In this document: in pieces, positions 35,359-44,560 of the stretch
Layout of the letters: the number at the start of each line of letters is the position of its first letter
Numbering within the stretch: position 1 is the first letter of the stretch
From: Rhodopirellula sp. P2
Lineage (GTDB): Bacteria; Planctomycetota; Planctomycetia; Pirellulales; Pirellulaceae
NCBI RefSeq assembly: GCF_028768465.1
Contig: NZ_CP118225.1
Span: 6,119,001-6,183,000 of the forward strand
Length of the DNA stretch: 64,000 nt
Direction of reading: 5' to 3'
Position numbers and translations under genes: made by a program
Notes under the pieces: model-generated
What the model saw: only the letters and a program-made list of their open reading frames with translations
What the model was told of the DNA's origin: nothing
Database searches by the model: none

Positions 35359-36222
35359 TCACCTGGACTCTGCAGCTTCGAGCATTGCCTGCACGCGTTG
35401 CTGCTCCTTCGCCAGTGCTGCTGGCGGAATTGACATCGGCTGGAAATCGAGCGATGGGCGAAGGGTCTCCCCACTTGGAATTTCTCGCCAACGTAGATTG
35501 CGATACCAAACCGGCTGACCATGATCCTGAAGCCAAAGCTCGCCTCCACGACCAGTGAGATCGCCACCCCGGATCGCCAACAACTTCACCATCTCGCCCC
35601 ACTTTGGATCCGTGTAGTCAAAGTCCAAAACCTTTTGACCGTTGAGCCAATGCTGAATCACAGTTCCTTTGCAAACCACCCTCCCTCGATTCCACTCGCC
35701 CACGGGACGCGTTGCATCCCTGGAAGGCGCCATGCAGAAGAACAATGAAGCTGCCGCTTGCCGTGGATTCTCTCCGTAGGGGCTGTCCACGTTGTCAAGC
35801 ACTTGATATTCGACCTGACCGGGCCGGTAATAGACGCCGCTGTTGCAAGCCTTGGAAACTTTCCAATCGAACCGAAGCTCGAAGTCATCCGGAACGGATT
35901 TGCGTTTGTAAGTGAGTGGCCCACCGTCGGCGGCGCGAAAGAACGCCCCGTTTTCGATTCGCCAGTTGCCACTGTGCTCCCAACCGTCGAACGATTTGCC
36001 ATCAAACAGCTCAACAAAGCCCTGGAGGCCATCGGCTTGCTTGGCCTGGGCACCCGCCCCCGAAGGAGATGCCGCAGTGACAGTGCTGTCCGCGGCGCTC
36101 GCAAGCGAGCACGCCAAGACGCTCGCAATCCAGAACACCGCTTCGGGCAACAGGAAGTTCCGACAGAGTTGCTTCGAGCACGTCACGGCAAGTCCTAGGC
36201 TACAAAAGGGAGAGACACACAA
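35359..36222 (-). CDS. DUF1080 protein (3-keto-disaccharide hydrolase-like), exported
   Basis: A 287-residue exported protein with a signal peptide ending around CSLASAADS (about residue 45 from this start; a GTG at 36186 would be a shorter alternative). The body is the DUF1080 laminarinase-like beta-jellyroll: FVELFDGKSFDGWEHSGNW, GPLTYKRKSVPDDFELRFDW, NSGVYYRPG, and LQDHGQPVWYRNLRWREI. These are typical markers. The family includes 3-keto-glycoside hydrolases and is very abundant in planctomycetes. The C-terminal tail (residues 255-287) is helical. Substrate unknown, likely a polysaccharide or glycoside. Repeat element 35082-35323 lies just downstream. Confidence 0.85.
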   Translation of the reverse strand: MCVSPFCSLGLAVTCSKQLCRNFLLPEAVFWIASVLACSLASAADSTVTAASPSGAGAQAKQADGLQGFVELFDGKSFDGWEHSGNWRIENGAFFRAADGGPLTYKRKSVPDDFELRFDWKVSKACNSGVYYRPGQVEYQVLDNVDSPYGENPRQAAASLFFCMAPSRDATRPVGEWNRGRVVCKGTVIQHWLNGQKVLDFDYTDPKWGEMVKLLAIRGGDLTGRGGELWLQDHGQPVWYRNLRWREIPSGETLRPSLDFQPMSIPPAALAKEQQRVQAMLEAAESR

Positions 36223-36546
36223 ACGTCGTCCACTTTACCAGCCCTCCCTAGCAGCGGGAAGCAAAACAACAGCAGACCGCTTCCCACCGAGCCCCAGCGG
36301 CGGAATTGAACTGATCCTTCGCGACCCCTCGCGAAGGAAAAATGCGGCTTGGTCTGCGAGCGGAGTCCCGCGATCAAAAAATCGCTGCATCGAAACAACC
36401 ACAAGCCCCCAGCGACAAGGACCGGCTTGAACTGCATCACCACAAAGGTGGTCGATGACGAGTTGCCTGCGATGCTCTGAAGCATCCGAAATCCAGAGCG
36501 ATTGAATCTCTGCGTTCGTGCAAATCTGGCGTTGATGCGGCTCCGC
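36223..36546. other. Intergenic region, little recognised
   Basis: Between the patatin-like gene and the DUF1080 gene, both on the minus strand. A perfect 9-bp hairpin (CCTTCGCGA / TCGCGAAGG, 36316-36337) is followed by AAAAA, and reads as a terminator in neither direction. The promoter for the DUF1080 gene should lie here. An open frame (36195-36641) overlaps the patatin end but is probably spurious. Confidence 0.4.
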
Positions 36547-37722
36547 TCACGCGGCCCGCAAGAGAACGCGACTGCGGGGGATTCGGTCAAGCGATTCGCC
36601 GCCGTAGCGAGCCAGCGTTCCGTTGGCGACTTCGTAGCCATGCCGAAACAACAGACTGAACTCTTGATGATTCAATCGGCGAAGCGTCGTCTCAATCCTG
36701 GAGACGCGATCGACTTCGTCGTCCGTGAGCGAGGGCTGCTCGGTCCAGTGGGATTCGCGAATTCCGGAAGTGCTGGCAGAGCCATCCGAGGGCTGGTGGG
36801 CCCGCAGTGTGGATCGCTTGCTCTTCAGGCCGAGTCGCAAGTACGCGCCGCTGCCGGGGTTTTTCTTGAAGTGGTCGATCAACATCCGGGCACGGAGACT
36901 GCGGACTTGATCGGTGGCCACGTCGACCAGTCGCATCGAGGCTTTCAGGTACCCGGGACGCCACTTGGACCGCCGTGATTCACTCCCCAGTGGTCGCGAG
37001 GCATCGCAGACGATCAGAAAGTCGGTGCCGTCGACCAAACCAGTGCCGGGCTTGAACAAGGCTTCCACACCGAGGTTGTCATACACGCCGCCATCCCAAA
37101 GGTGCAGCCGCTTGTACTTGGCAGGGATGGAGTGCCATTCATCGTTCCGCATCTCCTGCCAGCGATGGTGCTTGGCTTTCACAATCAACGGGCCGATCAA
37201 ACCTGGCACGGCAGCCGAGGCGGCCAGTGCGTGCGAAAGTCGAAACTTGGGATCCACGATGTACTTGGTTTGGTAGTCGCCCATCAAATCACGCTGAAAC
37301 CGCCAGTTCTTTCCCGTTTGATAGCAAGTCGCGTTGATCAGCCAGCGAGGTGATTCAGGCAGGTCGGACAAATCACCGTGGATTTGCCAGCGGCGTTCCA
37401 GCTCGTCCCCCAAGACTGCAGCACGACCACTGAGAATTTGCCAGGGGAACATCAACGACTTGATCACGTAGGATCGCTGCAGGTTCTGGGTGGTCAGCAG
37501 ACGCAGGATTTTTGGAACGACTTCGTGCAAGTATTCTTCGCTGCTGGGCCAACGATGGTTGGTCGTGGCGAACACCAATCCTGCCGCGAGGCTGCCACCG
37601 GAAACGCTGGAGATCATCCGGACATGTCCCAACAGGTCTTCTCGCGCGAGTCGCGCCAACACGCCCAGGTGAAACACAGTGGCACGAACGCCACCACCGG
37701 AGAAAGCCAGGGCGATTTTCAT
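36547..37722 (-). CDS. Patatin-like phospholipase
   Basis: A 391-residue cytosolic or membrane-associated lipase. The ATG at 37722 (MKIALAFSGGG) is used because the family fold begins at FSGGGVRATVFHLG, the oxyanion loop. The nucleophile elbow is SSVSGGS (Ser41), in the form usual for cPLA2/patatin relatives, and the catalytic Asp is in LWDGGVYDNLGVEAL. No signal peptide. The C-terminal residues 280-391 are basic and have no motif. The family cleaves acyl chains from phospholipids; the substrate is not known here. A terminator at 37859-37888 separates it from the upstream sulfatase gene. Confidence 0.85.
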   Translation of the reverse strand: MKIALAFSGGGVRATVFHLGVLARLAREDLLGHVRMISSVSGGSLAAGLVFATTNHRWPSSEEYLHEVVPKILRLLTTQNLQRSYVIKSLMFPWQILSGRAAVLGDELERRWQIHGDLSDLPESPRWLINATCYQTGKNWRFQRDLMGDYQTKYIVDPKFRLSHALAASAAVPGLIGPLIVKAKHHRWQEMRNDEWHSIPAKYKRLHLWDGGVYDNLGVEALFKPGTGLVDGTDFLIVCDASRPLGSESRRSKWRPGYLKASMRLVDVATDQVRSLRARMLIDHFKKNPGSGAYLRLGLKSKRSTLRAHQPSDGSASTSGIRESHWTEQPSLTDDEVDRVSRIETTLRRLNHQEFSLLFRHGYEVANGTLARYGGESLDRIPRSRVLLRAA

Positions 37723-37858
37723 CTTGGATTGCGAGTCAATTTCCGGAAAAACGGGGCAGAATGTCTCCCCGAGATTACCGGCAAACGCGGCTTCATCGCC
37801 ACGGCAATCCGTCGGATTTGATTGGCGAGGGAATGTGGCTAGCCACGGAAATCGCACG

Positions 37859-37888
37859 AAAAAAGGGCACCCATCGAAATGGATGCCC
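37859..37888 (-). terminator. Intrinsic terminator of the sulfatase-SGNH gene
   Basis: GGGCA and CCAT pair with ATGG and TGCCC (one mismatch between them, CGAA loop), followed on the minus strand by six T. It lies about 70 bases after the stop at 37961. Confidence 0.75.
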
Positions 37889-37936
37889 TGAATGGGGTTG
37901 CCCGAACTTCACTTCGTTCAGTTCGGAGAGGACGAT

Positions 37937-37960
37937 CACAGGCTGGAAGCCGATGCCACT
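37937..37960. repeat. Single arm of the AGGCTTCCAGCC repeat family
   Basis: CACAGGCTGGAAGCC-GA-TGCCACT differs at two positions from the right arm at 11492-11515. It touches the stop codon of the sulfatase-SGNH gene. Only one arm is present, so the hairpin is broken here. Confidence 0.7.
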
Positions 37961-40207
37961 TTAGAGGCCCAGCGACTGGAGCGTCGGTGCCAAGGCGTCG
38001 GCCCAGATCTCGTACCCCTTTTCGGACAGGTGCAAGTGATCGGGCATGATCGCGGGATCGATCGTGCCGTCTTCGTTGAGGAAGTGATCGCCCAAGTCGA
38101 CGTAAACGATGTTCTCGCCATCCGCCATCTTCGCGATCCGATCGTTGACGGCGATGTTGTTCAGTCGCATCAAGTCCATCTTGGTTTTGCCTCGCGGCAG
38201 GATGGCTTGCAACACGATCTTGGTGTTCGGCAATTTCTCTTGCAAGATCGACAAGATCTCCTGCACACCTTCCGCGATTTGGGTTGGGTCCTGCATGAAG
38301 TGACCGGTGTTATTAGTGCCGATCATCAACACAGCGACTTCGGGTTGGATCTTGCCGAGGTTGCCGTGGGTCAAACGCCAAATGATGTGCTCGGTGCGAT
38401 CGCCGCCGATGCCCAAGTTGATGGTGTCCAGCTCAGCGTAGTTGTCCTCCCAGACCTGCTTGCCGCGGCCTTCCCAGCCTTGGGTGATCGAATCACCGAT
38501 GAAGGCCAGTTTGGGTTTGGCGGTCTTTGCCAGCTTGGACATCGCCATGTTGCGTTTTTGCCAGCCTGGTTCGTCGCCACGCGTGGCGGGGATGACGGCG
38601 GTGTTGACGTCATACAAATCACGCAGGTCGACGTAACGTTTTTTCAAGCCGGCCAAAATGTCAGCGTAAGCGGGATCATCGTGGACCGACTTCATCTCCG
38701 TAGGATCCGTTTCTAGATCAAACAGGTTCCACTCGCGGCTTCGCGGGAAAAACATCAGCTTGTAGCGTTCGGTGCGCACGCCATCATGAACGGGGACCAT
38801 GTGGACGGCCGCGTTCTCGTAGTAGGCGTAGTACACCGCGTCTCGCCAAGTCGACGAAGCTCGGCAGCCGTCTTTCATCATCGAGACCATGCTGCGTCCC
38901 TGAATGGCCTCGGGGATTTCTGCCCCGGCAGCTTCCAGGAACGTGGGAGCGTAGTCGATGTTTTGGATCGGAGCGGTGCTTTCGGTGCCGGGTTCGATCA
39001 CACCGGGCCAGCGAATCAGGAACGGCATGCGAAGCGATTCTTCGAACATCCAACGTTTGTCGTACCAGCCGTGTTCGCCGAGATAGAACCCTTGGTCGCT
39101 GCTGTAGATCACAATCGTGTTTTCGGCGAGCCCTGATTCATCGAGGTAGGCAAGCACTTCGCCGACACTGTCGTCCACCGCTTGCACGGTACCCAGATAA
39201 TCCTTGATGTAGCGTTGGTACTTCCATTTGGTGATGTCTTTGCTGGACAGTTTGCCAGCCTTCATGTCGGCGATGAACTTTTGGTTTTCGGGTTCGTAAG
39301 CGGCGTCCCACGCAGCTTTTTGTTCGTCGTTCATGCGGCGATATTCGGCGTTGCCCAGACGCGGCAAGAACTGTTCGGGGAACAAGCTCTCGCCATGGAA
39401 CTTCATGTCGTGGCCCCAATAGAAATGGTTTTCCAGGGACATTTCGCTTTCGTGCAGCAGTTTTGAGCGGCCCGAGTAATCATCGAACAAGGTTTCCGGT
39501 TCGGCCACGTCGACGCCTTTGTACAAGTCGAAGTGACGTGGTGGAGGCGACCAGTTTCGGTGAGGAGCCTTGTGCTGGCACATCAACACGAACGGTTGGT
39601 CTTTGTCGCGATCGTTCTGCAACCAGTTCAGCGTGTTCTCGGTGATGATGTCCGTGACGTAACCGGTGTACCGCTTGCGTGATCCATCCATTTGGATGAA
39701 GTCGGGGTTGTAGTAGTTGCCTTGTCCGGGAAGGATTTCCCAGTGATTGAACCCCACCGGATCGGTGCCCAAGTGCCACTTGCCGATCAGTGCGGTTTGG
39801 TAGCCAACGTCTTGCAGCAATTTCGGAAACGTGACTTGCGATCCATCGAAGCGATTGCCGTTGCGAAGGAAACCGTTGATGTGGCTGTGCTTGCCCGTCA
39901 GGATGCAGGCCCGTGATGGACCACAGATCGAATTGGCACAGAATGAGTTGTGAAAAACCGCGCCTTCATTGGCGATTCGATCCAGATTCGGCGTTTGATT
40001 GATTTTGGATCCATACGCGCCGATGGCTTGCAACGCATGGTCATCGGAAAACACAAAGACGATGTTGGGCCGCTTGGCTTTGGCGGGTTCATCGGCCGAG
40101 CTTGCAAGGGGCAGAATGCCGCCGAGCAACGCGGATGCGATGAGGGCGAACGCGACGTGGCGCGGTGTCCTGCGGGGAACGTGGCGAGAAACCAGGGGTT
40201 GATTCAT
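37961..40207 (-). CDS. Sulfatase fused to an SGNH/GDSL hydrolase
   Basis: A 748-residue exported enzyme with two catalytic parts. After a signal peptide ending near ASSADEP comes a type I sulfatase: VFSDDHALQAIGAYGS, CGPSRACILTG with Cys95 as the formylglycine site, IGKWHLG, YSSDQGFYLGEHGWYDKRW. From about residue 565 a second enzyme starts: FIGDSITQGW (Ser nucleophile of the GDS motif), NLGIGGDRTEHIIWRL, MIGTNNTG (Asn), and DHLHLSEKGYEIW near the end (Asp/His). That is a full SGNH esterase or PAF-acetylhydrolase-like domain. Such a fusion suggests that one polymer carries both sulfate and acyl (perhaps acetyl) groups. The domain could also be of different origin but it is in frame. Confidence 0.9.
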   Translation of the reverse strand: MNQPLVSRHVPRRTPRHVAFALIASALLGGILPLASSADEPAKAKRPNIVFVFSDDHALQAIGAYGSKINQTPNLDRIANEGAVFHNSFCANSICGPSRACILTGKHSHINGFLRNGNRFDGSQVTFPKLLQDVGYQTALIGKWHLGTDPVGFNHWEILPGQGNYYNPDFIQMDGSRKRYTGYVTDIITENTLNWLQNDRDKDQPFVLMCQHKAPHRNWSPPPRHFDLYKGVDVAEPETLFDDYSGRSKLLHESEMSLENHFYWGHDMKFHGESLFPEQFLPRLGNAEYRRMNDEQKAAWDAAYEPENQKFIADMKAGKLSSKDITKWKYQRYIKDYLGTVQAVDDSVGEVLAYLDESGLAENTIVIYSSDQGFYLGEHGWYDKRWMFEESLRMPFLIRWPGVIEPGTESTAPIQNIDYAPTFLEAAGAEIPEAIQGRSMVSMMKDGCRASSTWRDAVYYAYYENAAVHMVPVHDGVRTERYKLMFFPRSREWNLFDLETDPTEMKSVHDDPAYADILAGLKKRYVDLRDLYDVNTAVIPATRGDEPGWQKRNMAMSKLAKTAKPKLAFIGDSITQGWEGRGKQVWEDNYAELDTINLGIGGDRTEHIIWRLTHGNLGKIQPEVAVLMIGTNNTGHFMQDPTQIAEGVQEILSILQEKLPNTKIVLQAILPRGKTKMDLMRLNNIAVNDRIAKMADGENIVYVDLGDHFLNEDGTIDPAIMPDHLHLSEKGYEIWADALAPTLQSLGL

Positions 40208-40282
40208 GGTGATGCCGGAGTCAGAGGTGGGAAGGTCGGTTGGAAGCGGCTAGTTTAAACCGAAATCAAAACTCTGTTGTGA

Positions 40283-40834
<552 letters not shown>

Positions 40835-41014
40835 GCGGTTCGCGTTGAAGCCCAGGAGCGATTATCCTGCGACGGCCCAATCTGTTCTCGACCGTTGCGT
40901 TTCTGGCGGACCTTTCGCGCTCGGTGCAGACGGATTGCATGTGCCTGGCGATCGTTGTCCGCAAACCTCAATCGAGTGAGTTCATTGAGATCTACCAATT
41001 GTTTGGGTCGGCTG

Positions 41015-44000
41015 ATGCTGACCATTTCGGTGGCGTGTCTCGCCGTCGTTGCTCACGGCCAAGACCTTCGTGGAGTCGCCCCCGTCGTAGGGCTTCGCAC
41101 CCATTCTCCCACCGACGTGTTGCTGACCGGAGCAACGCTGGTGGCCAACCCCGATCACTACTTGAAAGACCTGGGGTCGGAGGATTCAGCCAAGGACGCC
41201 GATGAAAATCCGTCCACGGGCGATGTACTGATTCGCGCGGGTCGCATTGTTGCGGTGAGTGATTCGATTGAACCGCCACCTGGGTGTCGCGTGGTGGATT
41301 GCTCGGGCAAGACCATTTACGCCGGATGGATCAACGCTTGGCAAGAGGTTCCCAGTGACTCATTGACCTCGGGCGATGACTATTGGAATGCAAATATCGT
41401 GGCCAATCGCGAGGTTCGCGATTTATCGAGCGTTCCAGATGCTGGCAAGCTTCGCAGCCAAGGATTCACGACGACGGTGCTGGCACCGAAAGGACGCATC
41501 ATTGGCGGGCAGCCTTCGGTGTGGTCACTGAATGAATCCAAAGACGATGCCGACAACGCCCACGCAGGACCGCAACGCATTGCGGATTTGAAATGGATGA
41601 CGGCGGCGCTGTCCGTGCCGCGCGGAAATGATTCGGGTGAACGCTATCCCAACTCACCGATGGGCGCGGTGGCACTGCTTCGCCAGTCGCTGTACGACGC
41701 GCAGTGGTACCGCGATGCGTCGGCGGCCCATGACGCGAATCCTTCGCTGCCGCAACCGGATCACAGTGAAACCTTGCAAACATTGCATCAGGCTTTGGTT
41801 GGATCGACGTTCGTGTTCGATTGCCCAAACGAACGGATGGCGCTGCGAGCTCAGAAAATCGCGAACGAGTTTGCGCTGCGATCCATCGTCCGCGGATCGG
41901 GCCGCGAATACCGCGAGGCAGAAGCGATCGCGGCTCTGGATCGCGTGCTGCTGTTGCCGCTGGATTTCCCCGAGGCTCCCGATGTGGCGACGCCCGAGTC
42001 CGCTCGTGAAGTGGACCTGGTCAACCTGATGGACTGGAAGTTTGCACCTACCAACCCAGCCGAAATGATTCGCCAAGGCGCGACGATTTGTTTGACCACA
42101 GACCGCTTGGAAGACCCGGGCAAGTTTCTGGCTCGTTTGCGGACCGCGGTGAAGCGAGGGTTGTCACGCCGCGACGCGATTGCCGCGCTCACAACCACGC
42201 CCGCAGGATTGCTGGGATTGGAGCGATCGCATGGCCGGATCGCCGCTGGGATGTCCGCGAATCTGATTGTCGCGAGCGGGGATCTGTTCGAGAAAGACAC
42301 CAAAGTTTGGAAGGTGCTGGTCGACGGCCAAGAGTTTGTCGTCAACGAGGAACCCGAAACCAAAGTTGCGTCGTTGGTCGGAACGTGGAAGCTTCGAATG
42401 CCGGCAGATTCGGCGACGCAAGTCGAGCTCTCGATCGAACAAAAAGACGGCCGTTTGTCGGCGGAATTGATCGGCACCACACCTACCGAAGAGACGAACG
42501 AAGAATCGGTTGGTGGTGAACAAGCGAGCGACAAAGCGGACGACGAAGAGTCGGACGCTGATGGCGATTCGGATCTCTCGGACGAAGCTGAACTGGAAGA
42601 GCAAGACTCAGACGAGAAGCAAAAGGAGGAACCCAAGGAACAGACCAGCAAGCAAAAGCTCAAGAAGATCGTGCAGCGATTGGATCAGTTCGCTGCCCAG
42701 ATCACTTGCGATCATCCGGAAGACGCGTTGTGTCAGGCCCTTGGATTGCCCGCAGGCACGCACCGAGTGGTGATTCGCTCAGCCGCCAAAGCATTGGAGG
42801 AGGTCTCCGAATCGGAACCCTTGTCAATCGAGTTCTATCCAATCGGGAAGCCAGCACGACGCTTTGAGACCAGTTGGGTGGAACCTGAAACGGACGAGAC
42901 ACCCAAAGAAGAACCAGCGGATGAAGAGACGTCTGATGACAAGGACGATGAAGGCGACCAAGTCGAAGATTCAAAGGACGCTGATGCCGAGAAGCCTGCC
43001 GAAGGTGAGTTGGCATCGTCGGAACCCGAGCAGGGATTCGACGCATCCGATGCGGAAGAGCCTGTTGTTGACGAACTTCAACTTGTTCGCCCCCTCGGTG
43101 TTTACGGACGACGCGAACCAGTCGCTCCAGTGACACGAGTTTTGTTCCAAGGGGCTCTGGTTTGGACGTGTGAAGATCGCGACGACCTCCGAGTGCCAGA
43201 GACACCGATGGATATCTTGGTCGAAGACGGCCGGATCGTCGCTGTCGACGAACACATCGCCGTGCCGGTTGGTGAGGATTGCACCATCATCGATGCAGCG
43301 GGCAAACACATCACTCCGGGGTTGATCGATTGTCACTCGCACGCGGCAACCGACGGAGGCATCAACGAATCTGGACAAGTCGTCACATCTGAAGTTCGAG
43401 TCGGTGACTTCATCGACCACACCGACATCACGATCTATCGGCAACTCGCCGGTGGGGTGACGACCGCGAATATCTTGCATGGCTCCGCGAATCCGATCGG
43501 AGGGCAGAACCAAGTCGTGAAGTTCCGTTGGGGAGATTCGATGGACGACTTCCGGTTCCAGGACGCTCCGCTGGGAATCAAGTTCGCTCTCGGCGAAAAC
43601 GTCAAGCGAAACACGTCACGATATCCCAACACACGAATGGGAGTCGAGCAATTGCTTCGCGATCAATTCTTGGCGGCCCGCGAGTATGCAGCCGCACATC
43701 GTCGCTGGAGTTCAGGGCAGCGTGACACGCTGCCGCCACGAGTCGATTTGCAACTTCAGACGCTGGTGGAGATTCAGGACGGCAAACGTTGGATTCACTG
43801 TCACAGTTATCGCCAGGACGAGATCATGGCGACGCTGGATGTGCTGGATGAATTCGGCATTCGGATCGGATCGTTGCAGCACATCTTGGAAGGCTACAAA
43901 GTGGCTGACCGGATGGTGGAGCACGGTGCAATGGCGTCCTCCTTCGCGGATTGGTGGGCCTACAAGTTCGAGGTCTACGATGCGATTCCTTACAACGGTG

Positions 44001-44560
44001 TTTTGATGCACAACAAAGGCATCGTGGTTTCTTACAACAGTGACGATGCTGAAATGGGACGGCACCTCAACACCGAGGCTGGCAAGGCGATCAAGTACGG
44101 CGGCGTGCCACCGACAGAAGCATTGAAATTCGTCACGCTGAATCCAGCCAAGCAACTTCGGATCGAGGACCGCGTGGGATCGATCGAAGTCGGCAAGGAC
44201 GCGGACTTGGTCGTTTGGAGTGGTCCTCCGATGTCGACCACCTCACGTTGCGAACAAACCTGGATCGACGGTCGTCCGATGTTCCGACTGGAGGACGAGG
44301 CGAAGCTACGTGCTCGCGACGAGGCTTGGCGGAACGAATTGATCCAAGAATTGCTCGATGGCAAACCCAAGTCCGATTCGGACGAACCGACCGAGGACGA
44401 CGACGAGAAAGCATCGGCAGACCATCAAACGATGGAACTGGAAGAGGAGGACCGTTGGCTACGTTACGACGAGTACTGCAATTCTCGCGGTGCTCAACAA
44501 AGTGTTCAACAAAACGCCCAGCAAGCTGCGAAGTCACAACGATCGGAGGAAGTCCAATGA
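41015..44560 (+). CDS. Double-domain amidohydrolase with a degenerate first half
   Basis: An about 1181-residue exported protein. The start is uncertain: ATG 41015 gives a signal-like segment MLTISVACLAVVAHGQ, while a GTG at 40976 would give a longer one. First module (about 30-460): amidohydrolase-like, but the usual metal motif HxH is replaced (AGWINAWQE, about residue 103). Residues about 480-700 are an acidic Glu/Asp/Lys-rich linker with DEAELEEQDSDEKQ. Second module (about 710-1150) is intact: GLIDCHSHAATDGG with His774 and His776, HCHSYRQDE, IGSLQHILEG and SYNSDDAEMGR, resembling imidazolonepropionase-type amidohydrolases. The C-terminal tail is acidic. The next amidohydrolase gene overlaps by ATGA. 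Confidence 0.85.
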   Translation: MLTISVACLAVVAHGQDLRGVAPVVGLRTHSPTDVLLTGATLVANPDHYLKDLGSEDSAKDADENPSTGDVLIRAGRIVAVSDSIEPPPGCRVVDCSGKTIYAGWINAWQEVPSDSLTSGDDYWNANIVANREVRDLSSVPDAGKLRSQGFTTTVLAPKGRIIGGQPSVWSLNESKDDADNAHAGPQRIADLKWMTAALSVPRGNDSGERYPNSPMGAVALLRQSLYDAQWYRDASAAHDANPSLPQPDHSETLQTLHQALVGSTFVFDCPNERMALRAQKIANEFALRSIVRGSGREYREAEAIAALDRVLLLPLDFPEAPDVATPESAREVDLVNLMDWKFAPTNPAEMIRQGATICLTTDRLEDPGKFLARLRTAVKRGLSRRDAIAALTTTPAGLLGLERSHGRIAAGMSANLIVASGDLFEKDTKVWKVLVDGQEFVVNEEPETKVASLVGTWKLRMPADSATQVELSIEQKDGRLSAELIGTTPTEETNEESVGGEQASDKADDEESDADGDSDLSDEAELEEQDSDEKQKEEPKEQTSKQKLKKIVQRLDQFAAQITCDHPEDALCQALGLPAGTHRVVIRSAAKALEEVSESEPLSIEFYPIGKPARRFETSWVEPETDETPKEEPADEETSDDKDDEGDQVEDSKDADAEKPAEGELASSEPEQGFDASDAEEPVVDELQLVRPLGVYGRREPVAPVTRVLFQGALVWTCEDRDDLRVPETPMDILVEDGRIVAVDEHIAVPVGEDCTIIDAAGKHITPGLIDCHSHAATDGGINESGQVVTSEVRVGDFIDHTDITIYRQLAGGVTTANILHGSANPIGGQNQVVKFRWGDSMDDFRFQDAPLGIKFALGENVKRNTSRYPNTRMGVEQLLRDQFLAAREYAAAHRRWSSGQRDTLPPRVDLQLQTLVEIQDGKRWIHCHSYRQDEIMATLDVLDEFGIRIGSLQHILEGYKVADRMVEHGAMASSFADWWAYKFEVYDAIPYNGVLMHNKGIVVSYNSDDAEMGRHLNTEAGKAIKYGGVPPTEALKFVTLNPAKQLRIEDRVGSIEVGKDADLVVWSGPPMSTTSRCEQTWIDGRPMFRLEDEAKLRARDEAWRNELIQELLDGKPKSDSDEPTEDDDEKASADHQTMELEEEDRWLRYDEYCNSRGAQQSVQQNAQQAAKSQRSEEVQ

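Noticed and set aside
36316-36337. Hairpin CCTTCGCGA/TCGCGAAGG as terminator
   Set aside because: It is followed by A on the plus strand, and on the minus strand the T-run precedes it, so it is not an intrinsic terminator.
36195-36641. An open frame of 148 codons on the minus strand, with one hydrophobic stretch
   Set aside because: It overlaps the patatin-like gene end in another frame and has no family features or clear ribosome binding site.
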